DNA of 64,000 nt, from NCBI GenBank assembly GCA_041277045.1, contig JBGFSY010000001.1, positions 682,001 to 746,000 of the forward strand, written 5' to 3'. The notes under the pieces were generated by a model. That model did not search any database. It saw nothing but the letters and a program-made list of their open reading frames with translations, and had not been told where the DNA came from. Shown here piece after piece: positions 34,991-44,017 of the stretch (position 1 is the first letter of the stretch; every line of letters starts with the position of its first letter). Position numbers and translations under genes: made by a program. This stretch comes from Reddybacter sp041277045. Lineage in GTDB: Bacteria > Pseudomonadota > Gammaproteobacteria > Pseudomonadales > Porticoccaceae.

Positions 34991-36169
34991 ATGCCTGAGG
35001 TTTTTCCCGCTGACTCTGTCGGTCTTGTCAGTCCACAGCATTTCACCTTTGATGCACCACTGGAGCTAAGCTGCGGTCGCAGCCTGCAAAGCTACGAGCT
35101 GGTCGTTGAAACCTATGGTGAACTCAATGCCGACAAAAGCAATGGCGTGCTTATTTGCCATGCCCTTAGCGGCCACCATCACGCTGCTGGCTATCACTCC
35201 ACTGCCGATAACAAGCCCGGCTGGTGGGATGCCTACATTGGCCCCGGCAAACCCATCGACACCCGGCACTTTTTCGTTGTTTCCCTGAATAATATTGGCG
35301 GCTGCCATGGCAGCACCGGGCCGCGCTCCATCAACCCTGAAACCGGGCAGCTCTGGGGTAAAGACTTCCCGCCGCTACGTGTCCGCGATTGGGTGACCAG
35401 CCAGGCCAAGCTCGCCGATAAACTCGGCATTGAACAATGGGCCGCCATTGTTGGTGGCAGTCTCGGCGGCATGACCGCCATGCGCTGGGCCCTGGAATAC
35501 CCCGAGCGCCTGCGCCACTGTATAGTCATTGCCTCTGCCGCCGATTTGACCGCGCAGAATATTGCCTTTAACGAACTGGCCCGTCGCGCCATTCGCAGTG
35601 ATAGTAATTTTCACGATGGCGACTATCTACAGCACGACACCATCCCCCGCAGTGGGCTGGCACTGGCGCGCATGATTGGCCACGTCACCTACTTGTCAGA
35701 TGCTTTAATGGAAGAACGCTTCGGTCGTGAATTGCGCTCCGGCACCTTTCAACAAGGCCTCGATGCACCCATTGAGTTTCAGGTCGAAAGCTATCTGCGC
35801 CATCAGGGCGACCGTTTCGCCACTGATTTTGATGCCAACACCTACCTGCTGATGACCAAAATACTCGACTATTTTGACCTCGCACGAGAGTACGGTGGCA
35901 ATCCCGTCAAAGCTTTCAGTAACGCCCTGTGCAAATTTTTAGTGGTGTCCTTTTCCAGTGACTGGCGCTTTGCCCCCGCTCGATCACGGGAAATCGTTAA
36001 ATCCCTCATCGCTGCAGACAAAGATGTCGCCTACGCCGAGATTCAGTCCGATATGGGTCACGACGCCTTCCTGCTACCCAATGATCGCTACGAAGGGGTT
36101 TTCCGCGCCTATATGACCCGCATCGCCAGGGAGATAGGTGCTATCAACACAGAAGAGGATGCCCCCTGA
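34991..36169 (+). CDS. metX: Homoserine O-acyltransferase
   Basis: A 392-residue alpha/beta hydrolase that activates homoserine for methionine synthesis. The catalytic triad can be read: nucleophile Ser in VGGSLGGMTAMRWA, Asp in VSFSSDWRFAP, and His in DMGHDAFLLP. Other motifs are LICHALSGHHHAAGYH, WWDAYIGPGKPIDTRHFFVV and NNIGGCHGSTGPRSINP. MetX enzymes use acetyl-CoA or succinyl-CoA. The pseudomonad MetX/MetW type is generally a succinyltransferase, so that activity is more likely here, though it is not decided by the reading. The stop overlaps the metW start (TGATG). Confidence 0.95.
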   Translation: MPEVFPADSVGLVSPQHFTFDAPLELSCGRSLQSYELVVETYGELNADKSNGVLICHALSGHHHAAGYHSTADNKPGWWDAYIGPGKPIDTRHFFVVSLNNIGGCHGSTGPRSINPETGQLWGKDFPPLRVRDWVTSQAKLADKLGIEQWAAIVGGSLGGMTAMRWALEYPERLRHCIVIASAADLTAQNIAFNELARRAIRSDSNFHDGDYLQHDTIPRSGLALARMIGHVTYLSDALMEERFGRELRSGTFQQGLDAPIEFQVESYLRHQGDRFATDFDANTYLLMTKILDYFDLAREYGGNPVKAFSNALCKFLVVSFSSDWRFAPARSREIVKSLIAADKDVAYAEIQSDMGHDAFLLPNDRYEGVFRAYMTRIAREIGAINTEEDAP

Positions 36170-36762
36170 TGCTGCGTATCGATCTCGACATTCTCCAGCA
36201 ATGGATTCCCATCGGCGGTAGAGTGCTCGATCTCGGCTGCGGTGACGGCACGCTCATGTGCAGCCTGGCTGACAACCGGCAAGTTAGTGGCTACGGCCTG
36301 GAAATTGATGCTGAACAAATCACTGCCTGCATCGGCCGCGGTGTTAACGTTATTGAAACTGATCTAAATCAGGGTCTGGGTAGTTTTCAAAACGACAGCT
36401 TCGATACCGTCATCATGACCTACTCTCTACAGGTAATGCGCCGCCCGGACGAGCTGATCGACGAGATGCTGCGCGTCGGCAAAGAGTGCATTGTCACTTT
36501 CCCCAATTTCGGCAATATCCGCACCCGCAGTTATTTGATGCTGCGTGGTCGCATGCCCGTCACCAAACAACTCAGCCATCAGTGGTACGACACACCGAAT
36601 ATCCATTTTTGCACCGTGCACGATTTTGACGCTCTTTGTGCGGAAAAAGGTATTCGTATTTTGCACCGCGAAGTGGTTACGGAACGCTTCCCTGACAAAC
36701 AGCTCAAAGGGTTATGGCCCAACTTATTTGGTGAAACCGCCATTTACCATTTGGCCAAATAG
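36169..36762 (+). CDS. metW: MetW, methionine biosynthesis protein
   Basis: A 197-residue protein with a class I methyltransferase fold: GGRVLDLGCGDGTLMCSLAD (SAM-binding motif), GYGLEIDAEQI, DTVIMTYSLQVMRRPDELIDEMLRVGKECIVTFPNFGNI (read in pieces) and LSHQWYDTPNIHFCTVHDFDALC. It works with MetX in methionine synthesis; the precise biochemical contribution is not settled. Its start overlaps the stop of metX, showing tight translational coupling. Confidence 0.95.
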   Translation: MLRIDLDILQQWIPIGGRVLDLGCGDGTLMCSLADNRQVSGYGLEIDAEQITACIGRGVNVIETDLNQGLGSFQNDSFDTVIMTYSLQVMRRPDELIDEMLRVGKECIVTFPNFGNIRTRSYLMLRGRMPVTKQLSHQWYDTPNIHFCTVHDFDALCAEKGIRILHREVVTERFPDKQLKGLWPNLFGETAIYHLAK

Positions 36763-36816
36763 CCCGCCACCGCTATAGTCGGGCTACATAGACGAAAAAG
36801 TACCAGGAGCTATATA

Positions 36817-37263
36817 ATGAAAAAACTCTTACTCATCCCGGCATTCTTACTCTTAAGCCTAAGTGCCAGCTTACAATGCTTCGCCGCCGATCAGCCCTAC
36901 AAGGCCTTTGGCGATCACAAGGTTTTTTTCAGTGCTTTCAATAGTAGTTTTATCACCCCGGAAGTCGCTGCCAGCTACAACATCACACGCGGCAAGGACT
37001 GGGGGCTGGTTAATATCGCCGTGGTCAAAGACGGCGCCCAGGGCGGCTCCACGGCTTTGGTCAAAGGCCATGTTTCCAATATCATTGCTCAACAACAGAC
37101 GCTGGATTTTTTTGAAATACGTGAGGGCAAAGTCGTTTATTACCTCGCTCCCTTCCGCTTTGAAAACGAAGATTCGATGACTTTTAAAATCAGCATCAAA
37201 CCCGATCCCGATAAGCCCGCTCACAACATTAGCTTTCAGCGACGTTTTTATCACGACGAATAA
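36817..37263 (+). CDS. DUF4426 family periplasmic protein
   Basis: A 148-residue protein with a clear signal peptide (MKKLLLIPAFLLLSLSASLQCFAA) and a mature domain of about 120 residues containing FGDHKVFFSAFNSSFITPEVAASYNITRGKDWGLVNIAV (read in pieces). It is preceded by a good AGGAG ribosome-binding site. The family (DUF4426) is found next to metXW and rdgB in many gammaproteobacteria; no function is known. A role in the envelope is all that can be said. Confidence 0.85.
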   Translation: MKKLLLIPAFLLLSLSASLQCFAADQPYKAFGDHKVFFSAFNSSFITPEVAASYNITRGKDWGLVNIAVVKDGAQGGSTALVKGHVSNIIAQQQTLDFFEIREGKVVYYLAPFRFENEDSMTFKISIKPDPDKPAHNISFQRRFYHDE

Positions 37264-37371
37264 AGCGCCCTAAATACCTGTCGAACCGGCCTATATTTCC
37301 CGACTCTGTTAGCTGGGTGCTGCTAAAATAGCCCACCCAGCGAGCTCAAAATAAATGCAGGTCGAGTCAAC

Positions 37372-37965
37372 ATGCCCTCCCAAATCGTACTGGCCAGCAA
37401 CAATGCTGGCAAACTCAAAGAATTACAGCAGTTACTAGCCGACCGGCAACTGGATGTAGTCCCACAGGCGCAATTCAAGGTCTCCGATGCAGACGAAACC
37501 GGCCTCAGTTTCGTCGAAAACGCCATTATCAAAGCCCGCCACGCATCGAAAATTGCCGGCCTGCCTGCTATCGCCGATGATTCAGGGCTGGAGGTCGACT
37601 TCCTCAAGGGCGCCCCCGGTATTTACTCGGCACGTTTTTCCGGCGCTGACGCAAGTGATACAACAAACAACCAGAAGCTGCTCGAACTACTGAACGCTGT
37701 GCCTGAGGCGCAGCGCAGCGCCCGCTTTCAGTGTGTACTGGTTTACCTGCGCCACCCGCTGGACCCCACCCCCCTTATTTGTCAGGGCACCTGGGAGGGG
37801 CGTATTCTCAAACAGCCTCAGGGAAGCAACGGCTTTGGCTACGACCCCCTCTTCCTCGACCCCACAACAGGTCTATCATCAGCAGAGCTAAGCAAAGAAG
37901 AAAAGAATACACGCAGCCATCGGGCCAAAGCTCTGCAATGCCTACTCACCCAGCTTAGCCAATAA
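37372..37965 (+). CDS. rdgB: RdgB, dITP/XTP pyrophosphatase
   Basis: A 197-residue Ham1-like nucleotide pyrophosphatase that removes deaminated purine triphosphates (dITP, XTP) from the pool. Motifs: IVLASNNAGKLKELQQLL at the N-terminus, ETGLSFVENAIIKARHAS, ADDSGLEVDFLKGAPGIYSARFSG and GNGFGYDPLFLDP in the form GSNGFGYDPLF, then SHRAKAL at the end. It precedes hemW, a conserved pair. Confidence 0.96.
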   Translation: MPSQIVLASNNAGKLKELQQLLADRQLDVVPQAQFKVSDADETGLSFVENAIIKARHASKIAGLPAIADDSGLEVDFLKGAPGIYSARFSGADASDTTNNQKLLELLNAVPEAQRSARFQCVLVYLRHPLDPTPLICQGTWEGRILKQPQGSNGFGYDPLFLDPTTGLSSAELSKEEKNTRSHRAKALQCLLTQLSQ

Positions 37966-37990
37966 GGCCTTCAAGCCTCGCGTCAAACTA

Positions 37991-39154
37991 ATGAGCTCTC
38001 TGCGCCTGCCCCCCCTTTCACTCTATGTCCACATTCCCTGGTGTGTCAGAAAGTGCCCCTATTGCGACTTTAACTCCCACACCAACAACGGCGATGCTCT
38101 GCCCGAAAATGACTATGTTGATGCGCTATTAGAAGACCTCGCCGACGAAGCCAGCAAGGAAAAACTGCAGGGCCGACAGCTGGTCTCTATCTTTTTCGGC
38201 GGCGGTACACCGAGCCTTTTTTCAGCAGCGGCAATTGCTCGAATACTGCAGGGAGCAGAACAGCTTATCGGCTTTGAGCCAGCCGTAGAAATCACCCTGG
38301 AAGCCAACCCTGGCACTGTTGAGCAGCAAAAATTTAAAGGCTTTAGAGAAGCCGGAATCAACCGACTATCCATCGGCATACAAAGTTTTAACGACGCCCA
38401 CCTCGAGCGACTGGGGCGCATTCACAATGGCACGGAAGCATTGAGCGCCATTCGTATTGCCCGACAGGCGGGCTTCGATAATATCAACCTCGATTTAATG
38501 CACGGCCTGCCCGAGCAAACACCCGAACAGGCCATCGCCGACTTACAGCAAGCTATCGACCTGCAACCGGAGCACCTATCCTGGTATCAATTGACCATCG
38601 AGCCCAACACGGCTTTTCACAGTAAGCCCCCCCTATTGCCGATCGAAAATACCCTTGAGCACATTCAGACTCGCGGCAATAAACTATTAGAAAGCGCGGG
38701 CTTTAGTGCTTACGAAATCAGCGCCTATGCCACCCCCCAGCGCCAGTCACGACACAATTGTAACTACTGGCAATTTGGCGACTACCTCGGCATCGGCGCG
38801 GGTGCCCACGGTAAAATCACCGATATTAACCAGCAGCAAATTATCCGTACGCGCAAAACACGCCAGCCAAACAACTATCTATCCCGTCTTGCAAAGGCCG
38901 AAAACTACCAGGCCGAACACTTTGTTTTGGACGGGGCAGAGCTTCCCCTGGAATTTTTGATGAACGCCCTGCGATTAAAGTACGGTGTCGCCTCGACACT
39001 GTTTCTTGAACGTACCGGCGTCTCTTTAAAAACCATCGAAACCCACTGGCAGGTTCTGAAAGCCAAAGGCCTGGTCGAGCCATTATCATCCGGAAGGCTC
39101 AGCTGCACCACCCTCGGCCATCGTTTTCTCGACAGTATTCTGGCCGAATTTTAG
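37991..39154 (+). CDS. hemW: HemW, radical-SAM haem chaperone
   Basis: A 387-residue radical SAM protein related to HemN. The 4Fe-4S site is CVRKCPYC (Cys18, Cys22, Cys25) in YVHIPWCVRKCPYCDFNSH. It also shows FFGGGTPSLFS, RLSIGIQSFNDAHLERLGRIH, NLDLMHGLPEQTPEQ and GIGAGAHGKI. HemW proteins lack the coproporphyrinogen oxidase activity of HemN and act as haem-binding chaperones that insert haem into respiratory enzymes. The gene follows rdgB by 25 bases. Confidence 0.94.
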   Translation: MSSLRLPPLSLYVHIPWCVRKCPYCDFNSHTNNGDALPENDYVDALLEDLADEASKEKLQGRQLVSIFFGGGTPSLFSAAAIARILQGAEQLIGFEPAVEITLEANPGTVEQQKFKGFREAGINRLSIGIQSFNDAHLERLGRIHNGTEALSAIRIARQAGFDNINLDLMHGLPEQTPEQAIADLQQAIDLQPEHLSWYQLTIEPNTAFHSKPPLLPIENTLEHIQTRGNKLLESAGFSAYEISAYATPQRQSRHNCNYWQFGDYLGIGAGAHGKITDINQQQIIRTRKTRQPNNYLSRLAKAENYQAEHFVLDGAELPLEFLMNALRLKYGVASTLFLERTGVSLKTIETHWQVLKAKGLVEPLSSGRLSCTTLGHRFLDSILAEF

Positions 39155-39264
39155 TCCAAGCGGCCCCTTGATGAGTGGTGTGTTCGCAGCAAGCTTTGGG
39201 TGTTATGATGCCAAAAAAATCAGGTACAACCTGCCACTAAACAATACCAATTGGGGAAATATTT

Positions 39265-39591
39265 ATGGGCGACAAAATCGTTCACACTACCGACGACGCC
39301 TTTGAAGCTGACGTTATCGCCGCCGGCACACCGGTACTCGTCGATTTTTGGGCCAGCTGGTGCGGCCCCTGCAAGATGATCGCCCCCCTGCTGGACGAGC
39401 TGGCCGACGAATACGGCACACAAATCAAAATCTGTAAAGTCGATGTCGATGCCAACCGCGACGTCGCCGCCAAATATAATGTACGCAGCATACCCACGCT
39501 GATGATGTTCAAAGACGGCGCTTTGCACGAAACCAAAATCGGCGCACTGTCAAAGGCACAACTAAAAGAGTTTATTGACGCCAGCCTTTAA
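39265..39591 (+). CDS. trxA: Thioredoxin
   Basis: A 108-residue thioredoxin with the active site WCGPC (Cys33, Cys36) in VLVDFWASWCGPCKMIAP, followed by KVDVDANRDVAAKYNVRSIPTLMMFKDG with the cis-Pro. It is a general cytoplasmic disulfide reductant. A GGGGAAA ribosome-binding site precedes the ATG. Position upstream of rho is the common gammaproteobacterial order. Confidence 0.97.
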   Translation: MGDKIVHTTDDAFEADVIAAGTPVLVDFWASWCGPCKMIAPLLDELADEYGTQIKICKVDVDANRDVAAKYNVRSIPTLMMFKDGALHETKIGALSKAQLKEFIDASL

Positions 39592-39628
39592 AGCACTGGT
39601 TCGCCGAAAGAACGATACCCGTATCCTT

Positions 39629-39666
39629 TGTCGAGAGCCTGTTTTTTACCCTGCAGGCTCTCGACA
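39629..39666. repeat. Perfect 13-bp inverted repeat between trxA and rho
   Basis: TGTCGAGAGCCTG at 39629-39641 and CAGGCTCTCGACA at 39654-39666 are perfect reverse complements, with a 12-base T-rich loop. The hairpin begins 38 bases after trxA. There is no T-run after the second arm, so it is not a classical intrinsic terminator. It could protect the trxA mRNA 3' end or be bound by a protein. Confidence 0.6.
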
Positions 39667-39682
39667 ACACAACAGAAAGCAC

Positions 39683-39710
39683 TTGTTTTTTTGATAACAG
39701 GTACTATAAT
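39683..39710 (+). promoter_or_regulatory. Candidate sigma-70 promoter for rho
   Basis: A perfect -10 hexamer TATAAT lies at 39705-39710 with TTGTTT at 39683-39688, spaced 16 bases apart. Transcription would start near 39717 and leave a leader of about 185 bases before the rho ATG at 39902. No clear Shine-Dalgarno sequence precedes that ATG (AACCTAGAACAACAATTTT). A long untranslated leader is usual for rho, which represses its own transcription by Rho-dependent termination within the leader in enterobacteria. The same mechanism here is inferred. The rest of 39711-39901 holds no gene that I can support. Confidence 0.55.
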
Positions 39711-39901
39711 CGCCCGATCAGCACCGACTCTTTCTAACACCCCTTTAGTTAAACCATTTCCTAAACGGCCTTTTCGGGTGTAGACACATAACAATTCCAA
39801 ACTAGATATTCGTCGGTCGGCGCAATTTAATTCCTCATTGCATTCAAATAGTCCAACAAGACTGAACCTCCCTCTCTTATTAAACCTAGAACAACAATTT
39901 T

Positions 39902-41161
39902 ATGAATCTGACTGACCTTAAGACGAAACCTATTGATGAGCTGATCAAGCTCGGCGAAGACAATGGCCTCGAAAATCTCGGCCGTTTACGCAAGCAGGAT
40001 ATTATTTTCACTATCCTCAAGCGCCACGCGAAAAGCGGCGAAGACATTTACAGTGATGGTGTACTGGAAATCCTCCCCGATGGTTTTGGTTTTCTGCGCT
40101 CAGCCGACGGTTCTTATTTAGCCGGACCGGATGATATTTATGTTTCGCCCAGTCAAATTCGTCGCTTTAATTTGCGTACTGGCGACAGTATTTCAGGCAA
40201 GATCAGGCCACCGAAAGAGGGCGAACGCTACTTTGCCCTGCTCAAAGTTGATCAAATCAACTACGACCGCCCGGAAAACGCCCGCAACAAAATTCTTTTT
40301 GAAAACCTGACACCGCTGTTCCCCGATGAGCGCATGACACTCGAATCTGGCAACGGCAGTTCCGAGGATTTAACCGGTCGTATCATCGACCTGGTTGCCC
40401 CCATCGGCAAAGGTCAGCGTGGCTTAATCGTCGCACCACCAAAAGCCGGTAAAACGATCATGATGCAGCACATGGCTCAGTCCATCGTGCGCAATAATCC
40501 CGAGTGTTTCATCATCGTATTATTGATTGATGAGCGCCCTGAGGAAGTCACCGAAATGCAGCGCACCGTGCGTGGCGAAGTCGTGGCATCTACCTTTGAT
40601 GAGCCACCTGCCCGTCATGTTCAGGTGGCTGAAATGGTAATTGAAAAAGCCAAGCGTCTGGTCGAGCACAAAAAGGATGTCGTCATCCTCCTCGACTCCA
40701 TTACCCGCCTGGCCCGCGCCTACAACACCGTGGTGCCATCCTCCGGTAAAGTACTCACTGGTGGTGTCGATGCCCACGCTCTGGAAAAACCCAAGCGCTT
40801 CTTTGGTGCCGCACGTAATATCGAGCACGGTGGCAGCTTGACCATTATTGCCACCGCACTGGTCGATACCGGGTCGAAGATGGACGAAGTGATTTTCGAG
40901 GAGTTCAAAGGAACGGGCAATATGGAATTGCACCTCGACCGCAAGATCGCCGAACGACGCGTCTATCCCGCTATCAATATTCGCCGCTCCGGCACACGCC
41001 GTGAAGACTTGTTAATGAACGAAGCTGACCTGCAGCGAGTGTGGATACTGCGTAAGCTCCTTAACGATATGGAAGATACCGCAGCCACCGAATTCATAAT
41101 CGATCGACTGAAGAGCTTTGAAAGCAACGACGACTTTTTCGCGGCGATGAAGCGCAAATAA
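39902..41161 (+). CDS. rho: Transcription termination factor Rho
   Basis: A 419-residue hexameric RNA helicase that ends transcription. It has the N-terminal helical part (MNLTDLKTKPIDELIKLGEDNG), the cold-shock-like RNA-binding domain (GVLEILPDGFGFLRSADGSYLAGPDDIYVSPSQIRRFNLRTGD, read in pieces), Walker A in IVAPPKAGKTIMMQ, Walker B in VVILLDSITRLARAYN, the Q-loop region SGKVLTGGVDAHALEKPKRFFGAARN (in pieces) and the R-loop TGSKMDEVIFEEFKGTGNMEL. Length and motifs match the E. coli protein (419 residues). Confidence 0.98.
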   Translation: MNLTDLKTKPIDELIKLGEDNGLENLGRLRKQDIIFTILKRHAKSGEDIYSDGVLEILPDGFGFLRSADGSYLAGPDDIYVSPSQIRRFNLRTGDSISGKIRPPKEGERYFALLKVDQINYDRPENARNKILFENLTPLFPDERMTLESGNGSSEDLTGRIIDLVAPIGKGQRGLIVAPPKAGKTIMMQHMAQSIVRNNPECFIIVLLIDERPEEVTEMQRTVRGEVVASTFDEPPARHVQVAEMVIEKAKRLVEHKKDVVILLDSITRLARAYNTVVPSSGKVLTGGVDAHALEKPKRFFGAARNIEHGGSLTIIATALVDTGSKMDEVIFEEFKGTGNMELHLDRKIAERRVYPAINIRRSGTRREDLLMNEADLQRVWILRKLLNDMEDTAATEFIIDRLKSFESNDDFFAAMKRK

Positions 41162-41205
41162 CACAGCTCAACCTGACGCCTGTAATACTCAGCTTTCACA
41201 GGCCA

Positions 41206-41260
41206 TAAAAAAACCCGGCGCCTGCCTTTATTAACAAAAAAGGCAGGCCGGGTTTTTTAT
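41206..41260. terminator. Bidirectional intrinsic terminator between rho and the thiolase gene
   Basis: A-tract, then CCCGG(CG)CCTGCCTTT, a short loop, AAAGGCAGGCCGGG and a T-run. The stem is strong and has an A-run on the left and a T-run on the right, so it can terminate rho from the left and the convergent thiolase operon from the right. Confidence 0.85.
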
Positions 41261-41310
41261 TGCCGGCTACATAAGCCGCCGACAACTGTTATTAATGCAT
41301 TAGCTCAAGC

Positions 41311-42495
41311 TTAGCCTAACTCGCTGCCGACAATGGATATAAAGCTGACGCAGCGCCCCGGTTGTCCGCCGAGGTTATGGGTTAAACCCAGTTTCGGATC
41401 TTTAATCTGACGCTCTCCAGCTTCGCCACGCAATTGCAGCCACATTTCGTACATCATTCGTAAACCACTGGCACCGATGGGATGGCCAAAGCTTTTTAAA
41501 CCACCATCGGGGTTAATCGGCTGAGCACCATCGCCGTCAAAGCGCCCTTCCATCACATCCTTCCAGCCCTCACCGCGCTCAGAAAAACCCATATCTTCCA
41601 TCAGCACCAATTCGGTCGCGGTAAAGCAATCGTGAACTTCCGCCATGGAAATTTCTTCACGAGGGTTGGTGATACCCGCCTGCTTATAGGCATCCTGTGC
41701 CGAGACCACCACTTCTTGAAAGGTGGTGAAATCGTACTCGTCACTGATAAAGCCTTCATTCGGCCCCGCCGCAACAGACAGCGCCTTAAGGAAAATCGGC
41801 TTATCCGTGTATTTATAGGCATCTTCCGCCCGACATAAAATCGCCGCCGCAGAACCGTCGGAAACACCCGAGCAGTCAAACACGCCAAACATACCCGCGA
41901 TGCGGGGTGAGTTGCAGATTTTATCGAGGGGTACTTCTTTGCGAAATTGCGCTTTGGGGTTTTTCGCCCCAGCGACATGGTTTTTCCAGGCAATGCGCGA
42001 CAGCACATCTTTCAACTCGCCTTCACCAACACCGTATTTTTCACAGTAGGCCGGCGCCAATAGTGAAAACATCGCTGGTGCCGTCATGCTCGACTCGGTA
42101 CCGTCGCCGTCCGGACTTGGTATGACTAGCCCCGAATAACCACCATCTTTGAGCTTTTCAACACCCACGGCCATCACCAAATCGTAAGCGCCACTCGCCA
42201 CGGCATAGGCCGCATTGCGAATTGCCTCACTGCCCGTGGCACACATATTCTCCAGCCGAGTAACCGGCTTATAGGGCGTTTTCAAGGCCTCAGAAAACAC
42301 CATGCCGGAAATGCCGCTGGCAAAGGTGCCGAGCCAATAGGCATCGACATCAGCGGGATCAACGCCGGCCGATTTATAGGCATCGCTGGCCGCGTCAATT
42401 AACATATCGGCAGCAGATCTGCCCCAATGTTCGCCGAAGGGCGTACAGCCCATGCCAACGATCGCAACCTGATCTTTAATTCCGTTACTTGCCAT
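41311..42495 (-). CDS. Thiolase of the SCPx / lipid-transfer type
   Basis: A 394-residue thiolase-superfamily protein. The nucleophile candidate is Cys85 in LENMCATGSEAIRNAAYAV. Also visible are FDCSGVSDGSAAAILCRAEDA (204-224), EVHDCFTATELVLMEDMG (286-303), where His288 is in the usual place, and SFGHPIGASGLRMMYE (335-350) with His338. The final NLGGQPGRCVSFISIVG replaces the usual CGGGG. These proteins cleave beta-ketoacyl-CoAs or act as retro-aldolases on branched or steroid side-chain substrates, often with a DUF35 partner protein. The adjacent upstream gene supplies such a domain, fused to an HMG-CoA-synthase-like protein; the 10-base spacing implies one operon. Confidence 0.88.
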   Translation of the reverse strand: MASNGIKDQVAIVGMGCTPFGEHWGRSAADMLIDAASDAYKSAGVDPADVDAYWLGTFASGISGMVFSEALKTPYKPVTRLENMCATGSEAIRNAAYAVASGAYDLVMAVGVEKLKDGGYSGLVIPSPDGDGTESSMTAPAMFSLLAPAYCEKYGVGEGELKDVLSRIAWKNHVAGAKNPKAQFRKEVPLDKICNSPRIAGMFGVFDCSGVSDGSAAAILCRAEDAYKYTDKPIFLKALSVAAGPNEGFISDEYDFTTFQEVVVSAQDAYKQAGITNPREEISMAEVHDCFTATELVLMEDMGFSERGEGWKDVMEGRFDGDGAQPINPDGGLKSFGHPIGASGLRMMYEMWLQLRGEAGERQIKDPKLGLTHNLGGQPGRCVSFISIVGSELG

Positions 42496-42505
42496 ACATC
42501 ACCCC

Positions 42506-43897
42506 CTAGCGTTGTGGTCGTGCTTTCCAGAAATAGTTGTGTACACCCTGACCCGTGTAGAAACGCCGGAAGGTCATTTCCAGCTTGTTGCCAATTGCCA
42601 CATCTCCCGGATCGACATCGGTCAATTCACAGGCCAGACGGCCACCGCAGTCAAAATCGACGACGGTCGAAACCACCGGCGGCTGCAGGCTGTAAGCCAA
42701 ATGATCGAGTGTGTAGGTGGTGATTTTGCAGGCCGCATCGGCAAAGCGCTCATTGACCATTTCATCGATCGAGCGACACTTAAGACAGACCCGCTGTGGT
42801 GGCAAATGGCCCTGACCACAACTGCCACAACGACTGCCGTAAAAAGCATATTTCCAGCGTTCATTGCGCTTCATAATGGGTGCCGCCGGGCGATCGGGAT
42901 CGGGCCTGCGCGGTGCTTCAAAGGGCAAAATTTCCCGCCATTTCAAATAGGTGTTATAGGCGATCTCATTGTTGCTCGACGCCAACCACTGATCGACACT
43001 GCGCGCTGGCCGCCCTTCGGCAATTTTATCGCTGACTTCCAGCACTATCGCATCGCAACCATCGGCCGTCGATAACACCAGGATTTTATCGCCGGGCTGC
43101 GCTTGATCGAGAGTCTTTGCCAGCACTAAGCCAGCATGGGCAACACCACTACGACCCACGGAGCCTGCCAGCATATCAGCCACTTGCTCGGGTTTTAAAC
43201 CCAGGGCGCGAGGAATACCCGCGACATCGCGGCTATTGGTGGCGTCGAGAATCACTGCCGCCAGTTCGCCCGGGGCCACATTGGCATCAGCCAGTGCTCG
43301 CTGGGCTGTATCAATACTGATCGGGCCGAGCACTTCTATACCGAAACGCTCTTCCCACTGCCGAGCAAAGCGATCGGTCGGCAAACGCCAAACATCAAGG
43401 ACTTCTGAGGTTGTAGAAGCCCTACCCAATACGCGGGCAATGGCATCATCTTCCGGTCCCGTGACAAAGGCCACTGCGGCATCGCCGCTATCGCGTTCGC
43501 GGGCACCACCCGGTGCACCAATGACCAGATCTCCGGCACACACCAGCGAGGTTCGGCCGGCTTTACCAAGATCAGTCCCGAGTAATAATGCCGCCAAACC
43601 CATGCGAGTATTGTTGGCCAATTCGATAGTGTTCACCTGTGCGGGTAAATCAAGAGCCGAGCAAATTGCCGCCGCATTGAGTTTTTCAGCATAGGGCGCG
43701 CTATTGGTCGCGAACACCAGCGTGTCAATCGTCGGACTGGCGGCCAATGCGCCACGCCCTGCTTCAACCGACATCGATACAGAATCTTCGTCATGACTGG
43801 CAATAGCCCGCTCGCCCTTGCCCCCGCCTATGGCCTTTCGTGTAAGTCGATAATACGGCACATAGGCACCGTAGCTTATAATTCCAGACACCTTCAT
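42506..43897 (-). CDS. HMG-CoA synthase-like protein fused to a DUF35 zinc-ribbon/OB-fold domain
   Basis: A 463-residue two-part protein. Residues 1-330 resemble archaeal-type HMG-CoA synthase or KAS III: ISYGAYVPYYRL, DEDSVSMSVEAGRGAL, DTLVFATNSAPYAEKLNAA, GDLVIGAPGGARERDSGDAAVAF. Residues 343-463 form a DUF35 domain with a zinc ribbon, Cys357, Cys360, Cys371 and Cys374, followed by an OB-fold (ITTYTLDHLAYSLQPPVVSTVVDF in pieces, CELTDVDPGDVAIGNKLEMTFRRF). At the position of the HMG-CoA synthase nucleophile (FACKAGTAG in archaeal enzymes) the sequence reads ELANNTRMGLA (92-102), so the Cys appears replaced. It is likely a non-canonical or non-catalytic partner of the thiolase encoded next to it. 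Confidence 0.82.
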   Translation of the reverse strand: MKVSGIISYGAYVPYYRLTRKAIGGGKGERAIASHDEDSVSMSVEAGRGALAASPTIDTLVFATNSAPYAEKLNAAAICSALDLPAQVNTIELANNTRMGLAALLLGTDLGKAGRTSLVCAGDLVIGAPGGARERDSGDAAVAFVTGPEDDAIARVLGRASTTSEVLDVWRLPTDRFARQWEERFGIEVLGPISIDTAQRALADANVAPGELAAVILDATNSRDVAGIPRALGLKPEQVADMLAGSVGRSGVAHAGLVLAKTLDQAQPGDKILVLSTADGCDAIVLEVSDKIAEGRPARSVDQWLASSNNEIAYNTYLKWREILPFEAPRRPDPDRPAAPIMKRNERWKYAFYGSRCGSCGQGHLPPQRVCLKCRSIDEMVNERFADAACKITTYTLDHLAYSLQPPVVSTVVDFDCGGRLACELTDVDPGDVAIGNKLEMTFRRFYTGQGVHNYFWKARPQR

Positions 43898-44017
43898 CCC
43901 CTCATGATTGTTTTTAATGGCTTTTGTCGGCCCATCATAGCCCAGCTAATGTTAGAAAGACCAAGTCTCTTAGACCCCAGCTCCAGACAAAGCCGACCGC
44001 ATGGTCAGTTATTTGGC

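Noticed and set aside
39588..39800. 70-residue minus-strand frame between trxA and rho
   Set aside because: It crosses the inverted repeat and the rho promoter and has no start signal; more likely non-coding leader DNA.
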